Positions 1 to 7,245 of a stretch of 44,142 bases of DNA are shown here, in pieces. This stretch comes from an uncultured Verrucomicrobiota bacterium (GTDB lineage: Bacteria > Verrucomicrobiota > Verrucomicrobiia > Limisphaerales > UBA9464), in assembly GCA_903939515.1 (NCBI GenBank), contig CAJAHH010000111.1, positions 81,415 through 125,556 on the forward strand, read 5' to 3'. The notes beneath the pieces are model-generated. The model saw only the letters and a program-made list of their open reading frames with translations. It was not told the origin of the DNA and did not search any database. The position numbers were made by a program, and so were the translations under genes. Each line of letters starts with the position of its first letter. Position 1 is the stretch's first letter.

Positions 1-987
1 CCGGCCAGCACGGCTGCGGCCAGCACCACCAGCCAGGTTTCCACGCTCTCAACCAATGGGGAATCTGTCTGGGCTGAAGGCGATGGACTCCGCATCACCG
101 CCAGCGCCGTCAGTGCCAAGGTATCGCGTGCGGTCGCTGAGGCCGCCGCCTCAGGCCGCTCTCTCTCGGATCGCGACCTGACCGCCCTCCGCGGACGCAC
201 CCTCGATACCCTCATCTTTGTGCAACTGGTCCTGCGCCGGGCCGATCAGGGCGACACCAACCGCGCTCTTTTTGAAACCAAGAGCCGCATCGACGGCATG
301 ATCAAGAACGCCCCTTCCGCCGACGCCTTCTTTCGAACTCTGGCGCAGGCCGGCTACACCGAAGAATCCTTCCGCAGGGAGAAGTTTGAAGAGGCGCTGG
401 TGGTGAACATCATCGACCGAGAGGTGAAGAATCGCATCCGTATCCCGGATTCCGAAATCCAGGGCTACTACGACTCGGATGACACCCGCTGGAAGAAGCC
501 CGATCAGGTGAAGGCGGCCCAAATCTTTTTCGCCACCATCAACGCAGAAAATCGCGAAAAGCTGCCGGCCGACGTCATCGAAGCCAAAAAGAAGAAGGCC
601 GAAGAAGCCCTGGCCCAAGTGCAGGCCGGAACCAACTTTGCCACCCTGGCCAAACAGGTGAGCGAAGACCCCTCCTCTCGGGAACGCGGCGGAGAGTACG
701 TCTTCCAGAAAGGTCAGATGTTCCCCGAGTTCGAAAAGGCAGTCTGGGACCTCAAGCCCGGCACCCTGCACAGTCAGGTGGTCACCACCCAGTTTGGCTT
801 CCATGTGTTCAAGAAACTTGAAGAGGTTCCGGCCCGAATCATCCCGCTGGCCGAAGTCACCGAACAAATTCGTGACCTCATGATCCAACGCGATATGGAG
901 GTACGGATTCCGGAATACGGCGACCGACTCCGGGCCGAGGCCCACGTCAAGCTGCTGCCCGGCGCACCGCAGCCCTTCCAACCTTAG
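1..987 (+). CDS. Parvulin-type peptidyl-prolyl cis-trans isomerase (5' end outside window)
   Basis: The frame is open from the first base to the TAG at 985-987, so this is the C-terminal ~328 residues of a longer gene; GTG at 220 is internal and not a convincing start. The N-terminal part is helical and SurA/PrsA-like (a SurA_N-type chaperone domain in which the chain contains LRRADQGD and DREVKNRIRIPDSEIQGYYD). It is followed by a rotamase domain running from about KPDQVKAAQIFF to FGFHVFKKLEE, with the conserved SEDPSSRERGGE and FGFHV elements. Family knowledge: these are exported foldases acting on secreted or outer-membrane proteins. Export is inferred, since the signal peptide lies outside the window. 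It is followed 27 bp later by the DAHP synthase gene on the same strand. Confidence 0.85.
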   Translation, partial: PASTAAASTTSQVSTLSTNGESVWAEGDGLRITASAVSAKVSRAVAEAAASGRSLSDRDLTALRGRTLDTLIFVQLVLRRADQGDTNRALFETKSRIDGMIKNAPSADAFFRTLAQAGYTEESFRREKFEEALVVNIIDREVKNRIRIPDSEIQGYYDSDDTRWKKPDQVKAAQIFFATINAENREKLPADVIEAKKKKAEEALAQVQAGTNFATLAKQVSEDPSSRERGGEYVFQKGQMFPEFEKAVWDLKPGTLHSQVVTTQFGFHVFKKLEEVPARIIPLAEVTEQIRDLMIQRDMEVRIPEYGDRLRAEAHVKLLPGAPQPFQP

Positions 988-1014
988 TTTTCTACCCCTA
1001 CACTCTTTCCCGAC

Positions 1015-2106
1015 ATGCAAAAGACGAACGACCTCCGCGTCGTCGCCACACGACGCCTCCCGGCACCGCGCGAACTCAAGGAAGCGCTGCCGATGGACGA
1101 GCGCGCCAACGAAACCGTGGTCCAGGGTCGACTGACCGTGCAGCGCATCTTGCGCGGCGAAGATCCGCGCCTGCTCGTGGTGATCGGGCCGTGCTCCATC
1201 CACGATCCGGAAGCGGCCATGGAATACGCGCGCAAACTCGCCGCCCTGTCGGCCGAGGTCGCAGACCAGCTTTTCCTCGTGATGCGGGTTTATTTCGAAA
1301 AGCCCCGCACGACCATTGGCTGGAAGGGCCTGATCAATGACCCGCACTTGGACGGCTCTTATGACGTCGACACCGGCCTAAGAAACGGACGGCGTCTCCT
1401 CCTGGCGGTCAACCACCTGGGTCTGCCGGCTGCCACCGAATTCCTAGATCCCGTGGTGCCGCAATATTTGGCAGACCTCATTAGTTGGGCCGCCATCGGA
1501 GCCCGGACCACCGAGAGCCAAACCCACCGCGAAATGGCCAGTGGCCTGTCGATGCCCGTGGGCTTCAAGAACGGTACCGACGGTTCCCTGCAAATCGCCA
1601 TCGACGCCATGCTGTCGGCGCGCCACTCACATCATTTCCTGGGCATGGACCAAGAAGGGGTCACCGCCGTCGTGCGGACCACCGGCAACGAAGACGGCCA
1701 TGTCGTCCTGCGCGGCGGACGAGCGAGCACCAATTTCGACGCGGCCTCCATCGCCGAAGCCGCCGCCCAGTTGAAGGCCGCCAAACTGCCCGAAGCCCTC
1801 ATGGTCGATTGCAGCCATGCCAATTCTGGCAAGCAGCATGCCCGTCAGGAAGACGTGTGGATGAACCTCATCGCCCAGCGCGCCGAGGGATGCAAGCCGC
1901 TCATCGGCGTGATGGTCGAGAGCCACCTGACCGAAGGCGCTCAAGCGCTGAAGGATCCCAAGGACCTCAAATACGGCCTAAGCATCACCGACGCCTGCCT
2001 AGGCTGGGAAGTCACCGAGCGCATGCTGCGGCACGGCGCCGAACTCTTGCGCAAATCGGCCGTGGCTTGTCCGACGGCAGCGCCCGCTGCAACGACGACG
2101 ATCTGA
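1015..2106 (+). CDS. 3-deoxy-7-phosphoheptulonate (DAHP) synthase, class I AroF/G/H type
   Basis: This 363-residue protein catalyses condensation of phosphoenolpyruvate and erythrose 4-phosphate, the first step of the shikimate pathway, in the cytoplasm. Seen in the sequence: the [10 protein letters not shown] metal-cysteine motif (about residues 58-67), [16 protein letters not shown] with the PEP-binding [16 protein letters not shown] (about 164-174), GFKNGTDGS, and DCSHANSGK near the C-terminus. The length matches the E. coli AroF/G/H group (about 350 aa), including the N-terminal extension that carries the feedback-inhibitor site in that group; which aromatic amino acid inhibits this copy cannot be read from the sequence. 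The ATG at 1015 is preceded by no strong Shine-Dalgarno. It lies 27 bp after the PPIase gene, so co-transcription is possible. The final residues are a low-complexity Ala/Thr tail. Confidence 0.95.
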   Translation: MQKTNDLRVVATRRLPAPRELKEALPMDERANETVVQGRLTVQRILRGEDPRLLVVIGPCSIHDPEAAMEYARKLAALSAEVADQLFLVMRVYFEKPRTTIGWKGLINDPHLDGSYDVDTGLRNGRRLLLAVNHLGLPAATEFLDPVVPQYLADLISWAAIGARTTESQTHREMASGLSMPVGFKNGTDGSLQIAIDAMLSARHSHHFLGMDQEGVTAVVRTTGNEDGHVVLRGGRASTNFDAASIAEAAAQLKAAKLPEALMVDCSHANSGKQHARQEDVWMNLIAQRAEGCKPLIGVMVESHLTEGAQALKDPKDLKYGLSITDACLGWEVTERMLRHGAELLRKSAVACPTAAPAATTTI

Positions 2107-2151
2107 CGATCTGACGGCCTAACGGCCAGCCAGACTCAACCACCGCCCGCC

Positions 2152-2340
2152 ATGCTCCCCGCCCTGAGCACCGCGCAATGGATCGCCATCGCGGTGGCTG
2201 CTGCGGTGGTCTTGGCGTTGGTGCTGCTCTTCCTGAAGCTCGGCTTCAAGGTGCTGAAAGCCCTGCTGATCCTCGCCCTGGTGGCCTTCGCCGCCGCCTT
2301 CATCACCTTCCTCATCCTCGCCTACCGCAAGGGCTGGTGA
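2152..2340 (+). CDS. Small two-helix membrane protein
   Basis: This 62-residue protein consists almost entirely of two hydrophobic stretches, roughly residues 8-28 (WIAIAVAAAVVLALVLLFL) and 33-56 (VLKALLILALVAFAAAFITF), separated by a Lys-containing turn and ending in a basic tail (YRKGW). The composition is strongly membrane-like rather than random, which supports a real gene despite its size. It begins 46 bp after the DAHP synthase stop on the same strand and may share its transcript. No family was recognised and no catalytic residues are visible; the role is unknown. Confidence 0.6.
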   Translation: MLPALSTAQWIAIAVAAAVVLALVLLFLKLGFKVLKALLILALVAFAAAFITFLILAYRKGW

Positions 2341-2448
2341 GGTGTGGGGCAAAAGGTGGGATCGGGTGGCCCATGCGAGCCCGCTGAGGCGCAGTGAAAA
2401 TGAGCTCAGCGGATCAACCGCCCTCACCCCCGGTTTCGGCCGCATCCG

Positions 2449-2474
2449 AGTCAAGGGGTCAAGTCAAGGGGTCA
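2449..2474 (+). repeat. 13-bp perfect tandem duplication at RAYT terminus A
   Basis: The unit AGTCAAGGGGTCA occurs at 2449-2461 and again at 2462-2474, the second copy running into the conserved element terminus GTCAGTTCTTAATATTG (2471-2487). Confidence 0.85.
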
Positions 2475-2587
2475 GTTCTTAATATTGATACATAAAGCGG
2501 CCGAAGCCACTGTCCAGTCATGGCCTGCAAGTTGAGGGTCGAGTATGCTGGCGCAGATGAGCGAGCGGATGGGGGCGGAGCATTACG
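2471..2587 (+). mobile_element. RAYT-derived element, copy A (left end only)
   Basis: The segment starts with the terminus GTCAGTTCTTAATATTG and shares about 115 bp with copy B (offset 145 bp, five or so differences): the AT-rich leader ATACATAAAGCGGCC, then the first ten codons of a RAYT transposase (ATG at 2520, encoding MACKLRVEYA). The reading frame then jumps directly to sequence resembling the transposase C-terminal part (MSERMGAEHYERARG in another frame), so the catalytic core is absent. The right end is missing because copy B begins here. Alternative explanation: a local 145-bp tandem duplication rather than an independent insertion. Confidence 0.75.
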
Positions 2588-2619
2588 AGCGGGCAAGGGG
2601 TCAAGCGGGCAAGGGGTCA
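2588..2619 (+). repeat. 16-bp perfect tandem duplication at RAYT terminus B
   Basis: The unit AGCGGGCAAGGGGTCA is present at 2588-2603 and 2604-2619, directly abutting the terminus GTCAGTTCTTGATATTG (2616-2632). Part of the unit appears to derive from transposase C-terminal coding sequence of copy A (in frame as ERARGQ), so copy B sits inside copy A. Confidence 0.85.
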
Positions 2620-3006
2620 GTTCTTGATATTGATACATAAAGCGGCCGAAGCCACTGTCCAGTCATGGCCCGCAAGTTGAGGGTCGAGTATGCTGACGCA
2701 GATGAGTGAGCGGATGGGTGCGGAGCATTAAGGCGAGTAGCGCGCGGAGACGGCGGAGGCGCTGGCCTAGTTAATCATCGCGGAGGAGTTGAAGCTGGGG
2801 CGGTGGCAGGAAGCTGATCTCAAAACTCGGCCCAAGGGCGATTCAGTGAAGGTGGCTTTGGCGGCGCGCCTGCGGGCGGAGACAACGATGACGGTGGGGT
2901 GGATCGCTGAGCGTCTGGTGATGGGCACGCGCGGTTATCTGAACCATCTCTTGTATCGCCGAAGGAAGCTGGGCGGGGAGTAGACAATATCAAGAACTGA
3001 CCCTTT
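2611..3006 (+). mobile_element. Non-autonomous RAYT-derived (MITE-like) element, copy B
   Basis: The element is bounded by a perfect 17-bp inverted repeat: GTCAGTTCTTGATATTG at 2616-2632 and its complement CAATATCAAGAACTGAC at 2985-3001. It is about 0.4 kb long and contains the 5' end of a Y1/RAYT transposase gene joined to its 3' end. The HUH/Tyr catalytic core is missing, so movement would need a transposase supplied elsewhere (a related copy lies at 43.9 kb). The same 5'/3' junction is present in copy A. Knowledge: RAYTs are single-copy or low-copy IS200-related transposases associated with REP-like palindromes; long perfect terminal inverted repeats plus an internal deletion give this one a MITE-like look. 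Confidence 0.75.
2665..2983 (+). pseudogene. Internally deleted and decayed RAYT transposase
   Basis: The start ATG at 2665 gives MARKLRVEYA, the usual RAYT N-terminus, but the frame ends within a few codons after the deletion junction (TGA at about 2707). The C-terminal third reappears in another frame from about 2780 to TAG 2981-2983 and reads EELKLGRWQEADL, then RPKGD, LAARLRAETTMTVGWIAERL, GTRGYLNHLLYRRRKL, typical of the helical C-terminal domain of verrucomicrobial RAYTs. Further stops (TAA, TAG) interrupt the 2730-2775 stretch. No functional product is expected. Confidence 0.8.
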
Positions 3007-3023
3007 TTCTTGACCCTTTTCTC
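2998..3023 (+). repeat. Near-perfect tandem duplication at right terminus of copy B
   Basis: The unit TGACCCTTTTTCT (2998-3010) is followed by TGACCCTTTTCT (from 3011), differing by one T. It immediately follows the terminus CAATATCAAGAACTGAC (2985-3001). On the complementary strand this is the same arrangement as at the left termini, a duplicated unit containing GGGTCA. Confidence 0.75.
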
Positions 3024-3061
3024 TGGCGAGAAGATGGCGGGTGCTTGGGTGGGCATTGTGT

Positions 3062-3496
3062 TCAGGAGGTGATGATATTGATTCCCTTTAGACCAAAAAA
3101 CGGAGCGGCGGCGAGGAAGTGGCGGTCGTTGGAATAAACCTCGGTAAAACCGTGCTCAGCCGCACATGCAAGGTGGAGGGCGTCGGCGGCGCGGAGGAAG
3201 GCGGTTTGCGGAAGTTTGGCATACCGTCCAGCCATCGAAGCGACGAGAGCCGCTTCAGCTGGGAGCCAAAGATATGCCTCGGCGGCGCAGTCATTTTGAA
3301 ACTGCTCCACACAAGCTTGAAAGATGGCCGAGGCTAGCCGCCCCTCCCGAAAAGCTCGATGTAATGCTGCAGGAACCTCCACCAATGCGTGCCCTGCGGA
3401 TGCAACTTGATCCTTATAGCAAAGCTCACGAACCGCTTCGTGACCGGGCTCAGCAAGGTAAAGCCGCACCAGATAGCTGGTGTCGCAGTAAATCAT
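3062..3496 (-). CDS. vapC: PIN-domain ribonuclease toxin (VapC-like)
   Basis: This 144-residue protein has the PIN-domain acidic set: D5 in MIYCDTSYLV, E in HALVEVPAAL, D in RAADALHLA and D in VYSNDRHF. Family knowledge: VapC toxins are Mg-dependent endoribonucleases that cut tRNA or rRNA when freed from their antitoxin. The gene overlaps its upstream partner by 4 bp (TCAT at 3493-3496, ATGA on the coding strand), the usual coupled vapB-vapC arrangement. The pair lies between RAYT-derived termini at 3.0 and 4.05 kb, so acquisition or mobilisation with flanking elements is plausible but not shown. Confidence 0.88.
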   Translation of the reverse strand: MIYCDTSYLVRLYLAEPGHEAVRELCYKDQVASAGHALVEVPAALHRAFREGRLASAIFQACVEQFQNDCAAEAYLWLPAEAALVASMAGRYAKLPQTAFLRAADALHLACAAEHGFTEVYSNDRHFLAAAPFFGLKGINIITS

Positions 3497-3768
3497 AGAA
3501 AGACGTCATCCTTGATGTCTGCGATGATGTCGTCGATTGAGCCGGTGCCTGGCGTCAGCTTATTTAGACCAGATTCTTCCGCAGCGGCGAACTCCGGCGT
3601 CAGCTTACGCCGAGCGAAATAAGGAACAGTAGCCGTGGCCGTGGCCGGATCAGTCAGATTTTTTTCCAAGGACGTCAGAACGATTTGTCTGAGGGTCTGG
3701 CCGCATTCAATGGCACGTATTTTAACTTTTTTGTAAAGCGCTTCCGGGATGTCTATGGTCGTTTTCAT
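3493..3768 (-). CDS. vapB: VapB-like ribbon-helix-helix antitoxin
   Basis: This 91-residue protein begins MKTTIDIPEALYKKVKIRA, a beta-strand followed by helix typical of ribbon-helix-helix DNA-binding antitoxins, and ends with an acidic tail (SIDDIIADIKDDVFL) of the kind that occupies the PIN active site. It precedes and overlaps the PIN toxin by 4 bp, consistent with autoregulated co-expression. A perfect 10-bp inverted repeat lies 17-42 bp upstream of its ATG and is a likely operator. No strong Shine-Dalgarno is visible. Exact VapB subclass was not determined. Confidence 0.82.
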   Translation of the reverse strand: MKTTIDIPEALYKKVKIRAIECGQTLRQIVLTSLEKNLTDPATATATVPYFARRKLTPEFAAAEESGLNKLTPGTGSIDDIIADIKDDVFL

Positions 3769-3784
3769 GGATTTAAAATATAGA

Positions 3785-3810
3785 AAGACGGATTCCCGTC
3801 AATCCGTCTT
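3785..3810 (-). promoter_or_regulatory. Candidate autoregulatory operator of the vapBC pair
   Basis: A perfect inverted repeat, AAGACGGATT (3785-3794) and AATCCGTCTT (3801-3810) with 6-bp spacing, lies just upstream of the antitoxin start at 3768. Between it and the ATG, the coding strand carries TATATTTT, a possible -10. Position and symmetry fit binding by an RHH antitoxin; a terminator is less likely because there is no T-run in either orientation. Confidence 0.55.
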
Positions 3811-3913
3811 CCCATCTTTAATGACGAGCCTAGTGACGAGTTCGCGGTAGGTCTTCTCGTGGACCTGTCCCATCGCATCCGGCAAGACGAAGCCCCGTCC
3901 GGATTGGAAACCG

Positions 3914-4044
3914 GAGGCGGCGCACTTGCGGGCGGAGACGACGATGACGGTGGGGTGGATCGCCGATCGTCTGGCGATGGGTACGCGGGGTTATCTGAAC
4001 CATCTCTTGTCTTGTATCGCCGGAGGAAGCTGAGTGAGGAGTAA
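3914..4044 (+). pseudogene. RAYT transposase C-terminal remnant (copy D)
   Basis: In frame, the stretch reads HLRAETTMTVGWIADRL, MGTRGYLNHLL, then SCIAGGS and a stop, closely matching the end of the copy B transposase. A 5-bp insertion (TTGTC near 4008) shifts the last codons out of frame. No 5' part is present. It ends at a conserved terminus, CAATATCAAGAACTGAC (4046-4062). Confidence 0.75.
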
Positions 4045-4045
4045 C

Positions 4046-4122
4046 CAATATCAAGAACTGACCCGTTTACTGACCCGTTTACGTTTAAGTATCAAGAACT
4101 GCCCCCTTCACGACCCCTTCAC
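4046..4122 (+). repeat. Two stacked RAYT right termini with tandem-duplicated flanks
   Basis: The first terminus is CAATATCAAGAACTGAC at 4046-4062, followed by TGACCCGTTTAC repeated perfectly (4059-4070 and 4071-4082). The second is a shortened terminus, TATCAAGAACTG (4090-4101), followed by GCCCCCTTCAC (4101-4111) and GACCCCTTCAC (4112-4122), one mismatch. The stacked ends imply successive insertions at one spot. Confidence 0.75.
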
Positions 4123-4141
4123 GGGGGACCCATTGAACCCT

Positions 4142-4981
4142 TCATGGATTAGGAAGGGCATCTGGGTACCTAGCTGGCTCAATCGACAACAATCGTTGAA
4201 AAACCGCTTTCGGAAGATCTCCATAGAGGTACTCCAACAACCGTCTCGTTCGGTCGATTCCGGCCTGTTGCTTCAACCTTTCCATGGCGATTTTCCTATC
4301 AGCAAACCATCGGATTGATCGGAGTTCCTCCGCCCGGAGCTCTGGATCGGAGATCTCTTGGGCCTCATCCAACTTTCGTTGCGTGTTCAACAGGATTTGC
4401 CCTTGGTCGTAGCGACGGCCATGAACATCTTCACTTGAGATGTACATAACGTAAACACCACTATAAATCATTCCACTATCCCTGGCAGCGGGATGCTCTT
4501 CGAGGATTTCCAGATATTCCGCCGCGATGGGATCCGCCTTGAATTCTTTCTCACAGGCAGCTTTGGCCAACGTCTCGAATTCCTCGGTGCCGAACTTGCG
4601 GAAGAACGGAGGAAATTGGCCTACTGCCACCATGGTTGTGTTGGAGGAAAGGGTGTAGACGTTGGTGATGGTTTCGCCCCGCAGGATACGAGCGATTTCG
4701 TCGTCAATCTTCCGGGCGGGTTGGAGCCCCGTAGCTTGGCCAAAGCGGCTCGTAGAACCTGATGGCCCTCCGGTCCGAGGGTTTGAGGGGTGGTTCGACG
4801 GGGAGTCGGTCAGCGGCAGGGCGGCCGCGGGACTCGCGCTCGGGTTTCTCCGAGGCAACCACCAGAAGAAGCCCAACAGCGCCACGAAGAAGAGGAGCAT
4901 CCACAGCGTCCGATGCCTGGCGCCAGGAATGTTCGGTTCGGGAGGCTGGTGGATCGGCGAGGAGGGTGAGCGTTGGTTCAT
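4142..4981 (-). CDS. Membrane-anchored protein of unknown function, paralogue of its upstream neighbour
   Basis: This 279-residue protein has a Pro-rich N-terminus, one membrane segment near residues 26-42 (LWMLLFFVALLGFFWWL), a Pro/Ser/Gly-rich linker to about residue 85, and a soluble, probably periplasmic domain of about 190 residues. That domain shares a pattern with the upstream gene: a short strand region with TNVY (TNTY in the paralogue), then F/YETxAK, a helix containing ILEExP, IYSGV/LYSGI, and a closing helix LYGDLPKAVFQRLLSIE (LYGELPKAVHQRLMSIE in the paralogue). The start ATG overlaps the upstream stop by 4 bp (TCAT 4978-4981). No known family was recognised. Confidence 0.75.
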   Translation of the reverse strand: MNQRSPSSPIHQPPEPNIPGARHRTLWMLLFFVALLGFFWWLPRRNPSASPAAALPLTDSPSNHPSNPRTGGPSGSTSRFGQATGLQPARKIDDEIARILRGETITNVYTLSSNTTMVAVGQFPPFFRKFGTEEFETLAKAACEKEFKADPIAAEYLEILEEHPAARDSGMIYSGVYVMYISSEDVHGRRYDQGQILLNTQRKLDEAQEISDPELRAEELRSIRWFADRKIAMERLKQQAGIDRTRRLLEYLYGDLPKAVFQRLLSIEPARYPDALPNP

Positions 4982-5784
4982 GGTGCTTGCAAGGGTTCAG
5001 CCGGCTCATAGATTTCGATTGACATCAATCGTTGGTGCACCGCCTTCGGCAACTCGCCATAAAGTCGAGTCAGCCGTTGCTTGAGGCGTTCCCCTGCATC
5101 CCGGTAATCCAAATCGATCATTGTGCTCCCTTCCGAGGACAGCTTGATTGCCTCCTCTTCGAGCTGCTGGCGCTGAGCATCGTCCAACAGTTGTGAGTTA
5201 AGGCGTTGGTTTTCGAGTTGGCTGACCCGATCGGAGTTCTTGTACCCCTCGTCGCGGAGTTGCCGCATTCGAGCGCGAGTCGCGTAGGCCTCTCGGATGC
5301 CACTGTAAAGCCTCTGGGAGGCGATGGCCGTTGGGAAGTCTTCGAGGATCGCTTTGATTTCAAGGAGATTGGTTTCCGTCGCGACATGGCGCTCGAAATC
5401 CACCTTGGCCACCGTTTCGTAGTCCAAGGAGCCCAAGCGTTGATCCATGGGATCGGGACTCACGACCCGGACGATGAATTGGGTGGGTGACACCTGATAA
5501 GTGTTAGTGATCATGCCCGAGTCGGATTCCTCGCTGATGAGCATCGGCCCGTCCCCGGCCATTCGCCCCCACAGGGTAACGCGTTTGTTAGGCTGGATCC
5601 TCTGGGTTGGCTTGGGCGCCACCGCGCGCGCAACATCAGGTCCGGTTGCCGGAGTTCGATCGGGTCCTAAGATCGATCGGTCCGCAGGTGGAAGGAACCG
5701 CCAAACCGCCACCGTAACAATCAGAAGGAAGCTGCCAATCCAGAGGGCGGGTGTCTTTTTCATCATCAAATGATAACGAATCAT
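4978..5784 (-). CDS. Membrane-anchored protein of unknown function, paralogue of its downstream neighbour
   Basis: This is about 268 residues from the ATG at 5784; TTG at 5787 and ATGs at 5766 and 5763 are alternatives, and the last gives the most natural N-terminus (MKKTPALWIGSFLLIVTV). One membrane segment covers ALWIGSFLLIVTVAVWRFL, then a polar linker and a C-terminal domain rich in helices (QLEEEAIKL, RLKQRLTRLYGELPKAV). The paralogy with the next gene, the 4-bp overlap with it, and the 1-bp overlap of the ATG with the preceding TGA (5782-5786) indicate a translationally coupled operon. Function unknown. Confidence 0.72.
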   Translation of the reverse strand: MIRYHLMMKKTPALWIGSFLLIVTVAVWRFLPPADRSILGPDRTPATGPDVARAVAPKPTQRIQPNKRVTLWGRMAGDGPMLISEESDSGMITNTYQVSPTQFIVRVVSPDPMDQRLGSLDYETVAKVDFERHVATETNLLEIKAILEDFPTAIASQRLYSGIREAYATRARMRQLRDEGYKNSDRVSQLENQRLNSQLLDDAQRQQLEEEAIKLSSEGSTMIDLDYRDAGERLKQRLTRLYGELPKAVHQRLMSIEIYEPAEPLQAP

Positions 5785-6545
5785 CAATTGAAACCAAACC
5801 CAGCTCCATCTCCAGAGCTTAGGTTGATCCAGTTTCCATCCGCCTTGTAAGACCTAACCGTGATGTACCCAAATCCATTTACAGGGATTTCACCTCCAAA
5901 GGATCGATATATAATAGGGAACCCCATAACGGGATCACAGTTTGATCGTTCCGGTGTCCAATTAAGGAGAAGTACCGAGACCCTCTCTCTACCGCCGCCT
6001 AACCACGGAGTAGCTATGTATTTGGAATTAACTCTCACTTGAAATTCAGTTTGGTTGTCGAATGAATACAACTGCCTACCCCCGTCTTGTTGAGGATAAT
6101 TGTAGGTGCAACTGAAATTACGAACTTCAAGCGGTACGTCCCCGTAACGGGATCCGTTTTCAGATATTTCAAATGGCTTGATGCTTGTCATTAATGTCTG
6201 GTCGGTAAATTGAGCGCTTTCGCATGTGTATAAATAGCGCCAGTCTCCTAATTTTCTACCTTGTTCAGCGTACCATGTTTGCTCTATTTTTACACCCTTG
6301 TAATTTGTGGTTATTGATCGAGTGTATTTAGATATATCACCATTAACCTCTAATTGACCTCTAAGCCCATTAACAATTCCAGTGAACGCTTCTGCCGCCC
6401 CCGCAACCGCGCCGGCTGCTCCACTTGAACCTTCGACGTTACTTTCGGTTTTAAGTAAAATTAGAACCAACAACATTGCTTTCAATGTTGATAATATTGC
6501 GACTCCACTGTAGCGGCAGGTGCTTATGTTTGACTTGGGCTTCAT
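5784..6545 (-). CDS. AT-rich exported protein of unknown function, first gene of the operon
   Basis: This 253-residue protein has a hydrophobic export segment near residues 15-32 (VAILSTLKAMLLVLILL), a Gly/Ala-rich stretch (GAAGAVAGAAEAF), then a beta-rich soluble part containing many Tyr, Asn and Ser residues and at least three Cys (YTCES, FSCTY, SNCDP). Base composition is clearly lower in GC than either flank, with AT-ending codons, unlike the two genes that follow. The ordered structure of the translation (no stops for 762 bp in AT-rich DNA) supports a real gene. No family recognised; recent acquisition or fast divergence is inferred from composition only. Confidence 0.65.
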   Translation of the reverse strand: MKPKSNISTCRYSGVAILSTLKAMLLVLILLKTESNVEGSSGAAGAVAGAAEAFTGIVNGLRGQLEVNGDISKYTRSITTNYKGVKIEQTWYAEQGRKLGDWRYLYTCESAQFTDQTLMTSIKPFEISENGSRYGDVPLEVRNFSCTYNYPQQDGGRQLYSFDNQTEFQVRVNSKYIATPWLGGGRERVSVLLLNWTPERSNCDPVMGFPIIYRSFGGEIPVNGFGYITVRSYKADGNWINLSSGDGAGFGFN

Positions 6546-7245
6546 ATCGTTATTTTTGATTCGAGCTGAATTCGATTAATTGCTGGGCAAGGAACGTGTT
6601 TTGTGAAATTAAACTATCTTATGAATCTGCGGCAACGACTCCGTTGATGAAAATGCAAGCGAAAGTGTTCCTCGCTGTCCCCAGTGGGGAAGAGAGAATT
6701 GAGGAAGATTGTGCCGCGCGGTATTACCGAAGAAGACGTCCGAACAATTGCTGGACCTTGAGAGAGCTTGCGTGTTCTCGATGCTCGGCTTGAGGCAAGC
6801 TCCTCGACATTCCTGTTGAAGGTGGAGGTAACGCCGGAGTTACGCCGGACGAGGGTGTGCGGGTTGGCACACCTATGGACATCCACGACCAGAGTCGGCA
6901 GGTCGGCGTCACTCGGCCCGCGAAAGGTCCAGCGCGAGGATTGGGCGGGGATCACCCGGGTGGCGATGCCTGCTTCGGGCCACCTCGGGCCATCAACATT
7001 CCCAACGGGCTGACTGCCGAAACTTCGGCGCAGCTTCCATGGTTGGGTCAGCTTTTTCATCGGTCGATCATTGATTTCTAAACTCGGTATTCGGATTAGT
7101 CAACGTTTTTAAGTTTTTGGGCATCATTTTCGTGCAATTCGATTCGAGTGACTAGGATGTTGGCCTTTTTTGCGAATAATTTTGCGTCATTCTGCCATTT
7201 TTCGGATCTAATTTTTTATAGAATTGATGATTTTTGAACACTCAT

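Noticed and set aside
3785-3810. Intrinsic terminator for a plus-strand transcript
   Set aside because: No T-run follows the palindrome and no gene ends there; position just upstream of vapB favours an operator.
3859-4044. 61-codon plus-strand ORF
   Set aside because: Out-of-frame reading of the RAYT C-terminal fragment; the real frame contains the LRAETTMTVGWIADRL match.
2449-4122. CRISPR-like array of short repeats
   Set aside because: Repeats are pairwise tandem duplications at element ends with no regular spacers and no cas genes nearby.
6614-7060. 148-codon minus-strand ORF
   Set aside because: Low-complexity basic translation, several competing frames of similar length on both strands, and no ribosome-binding site or homology signal.
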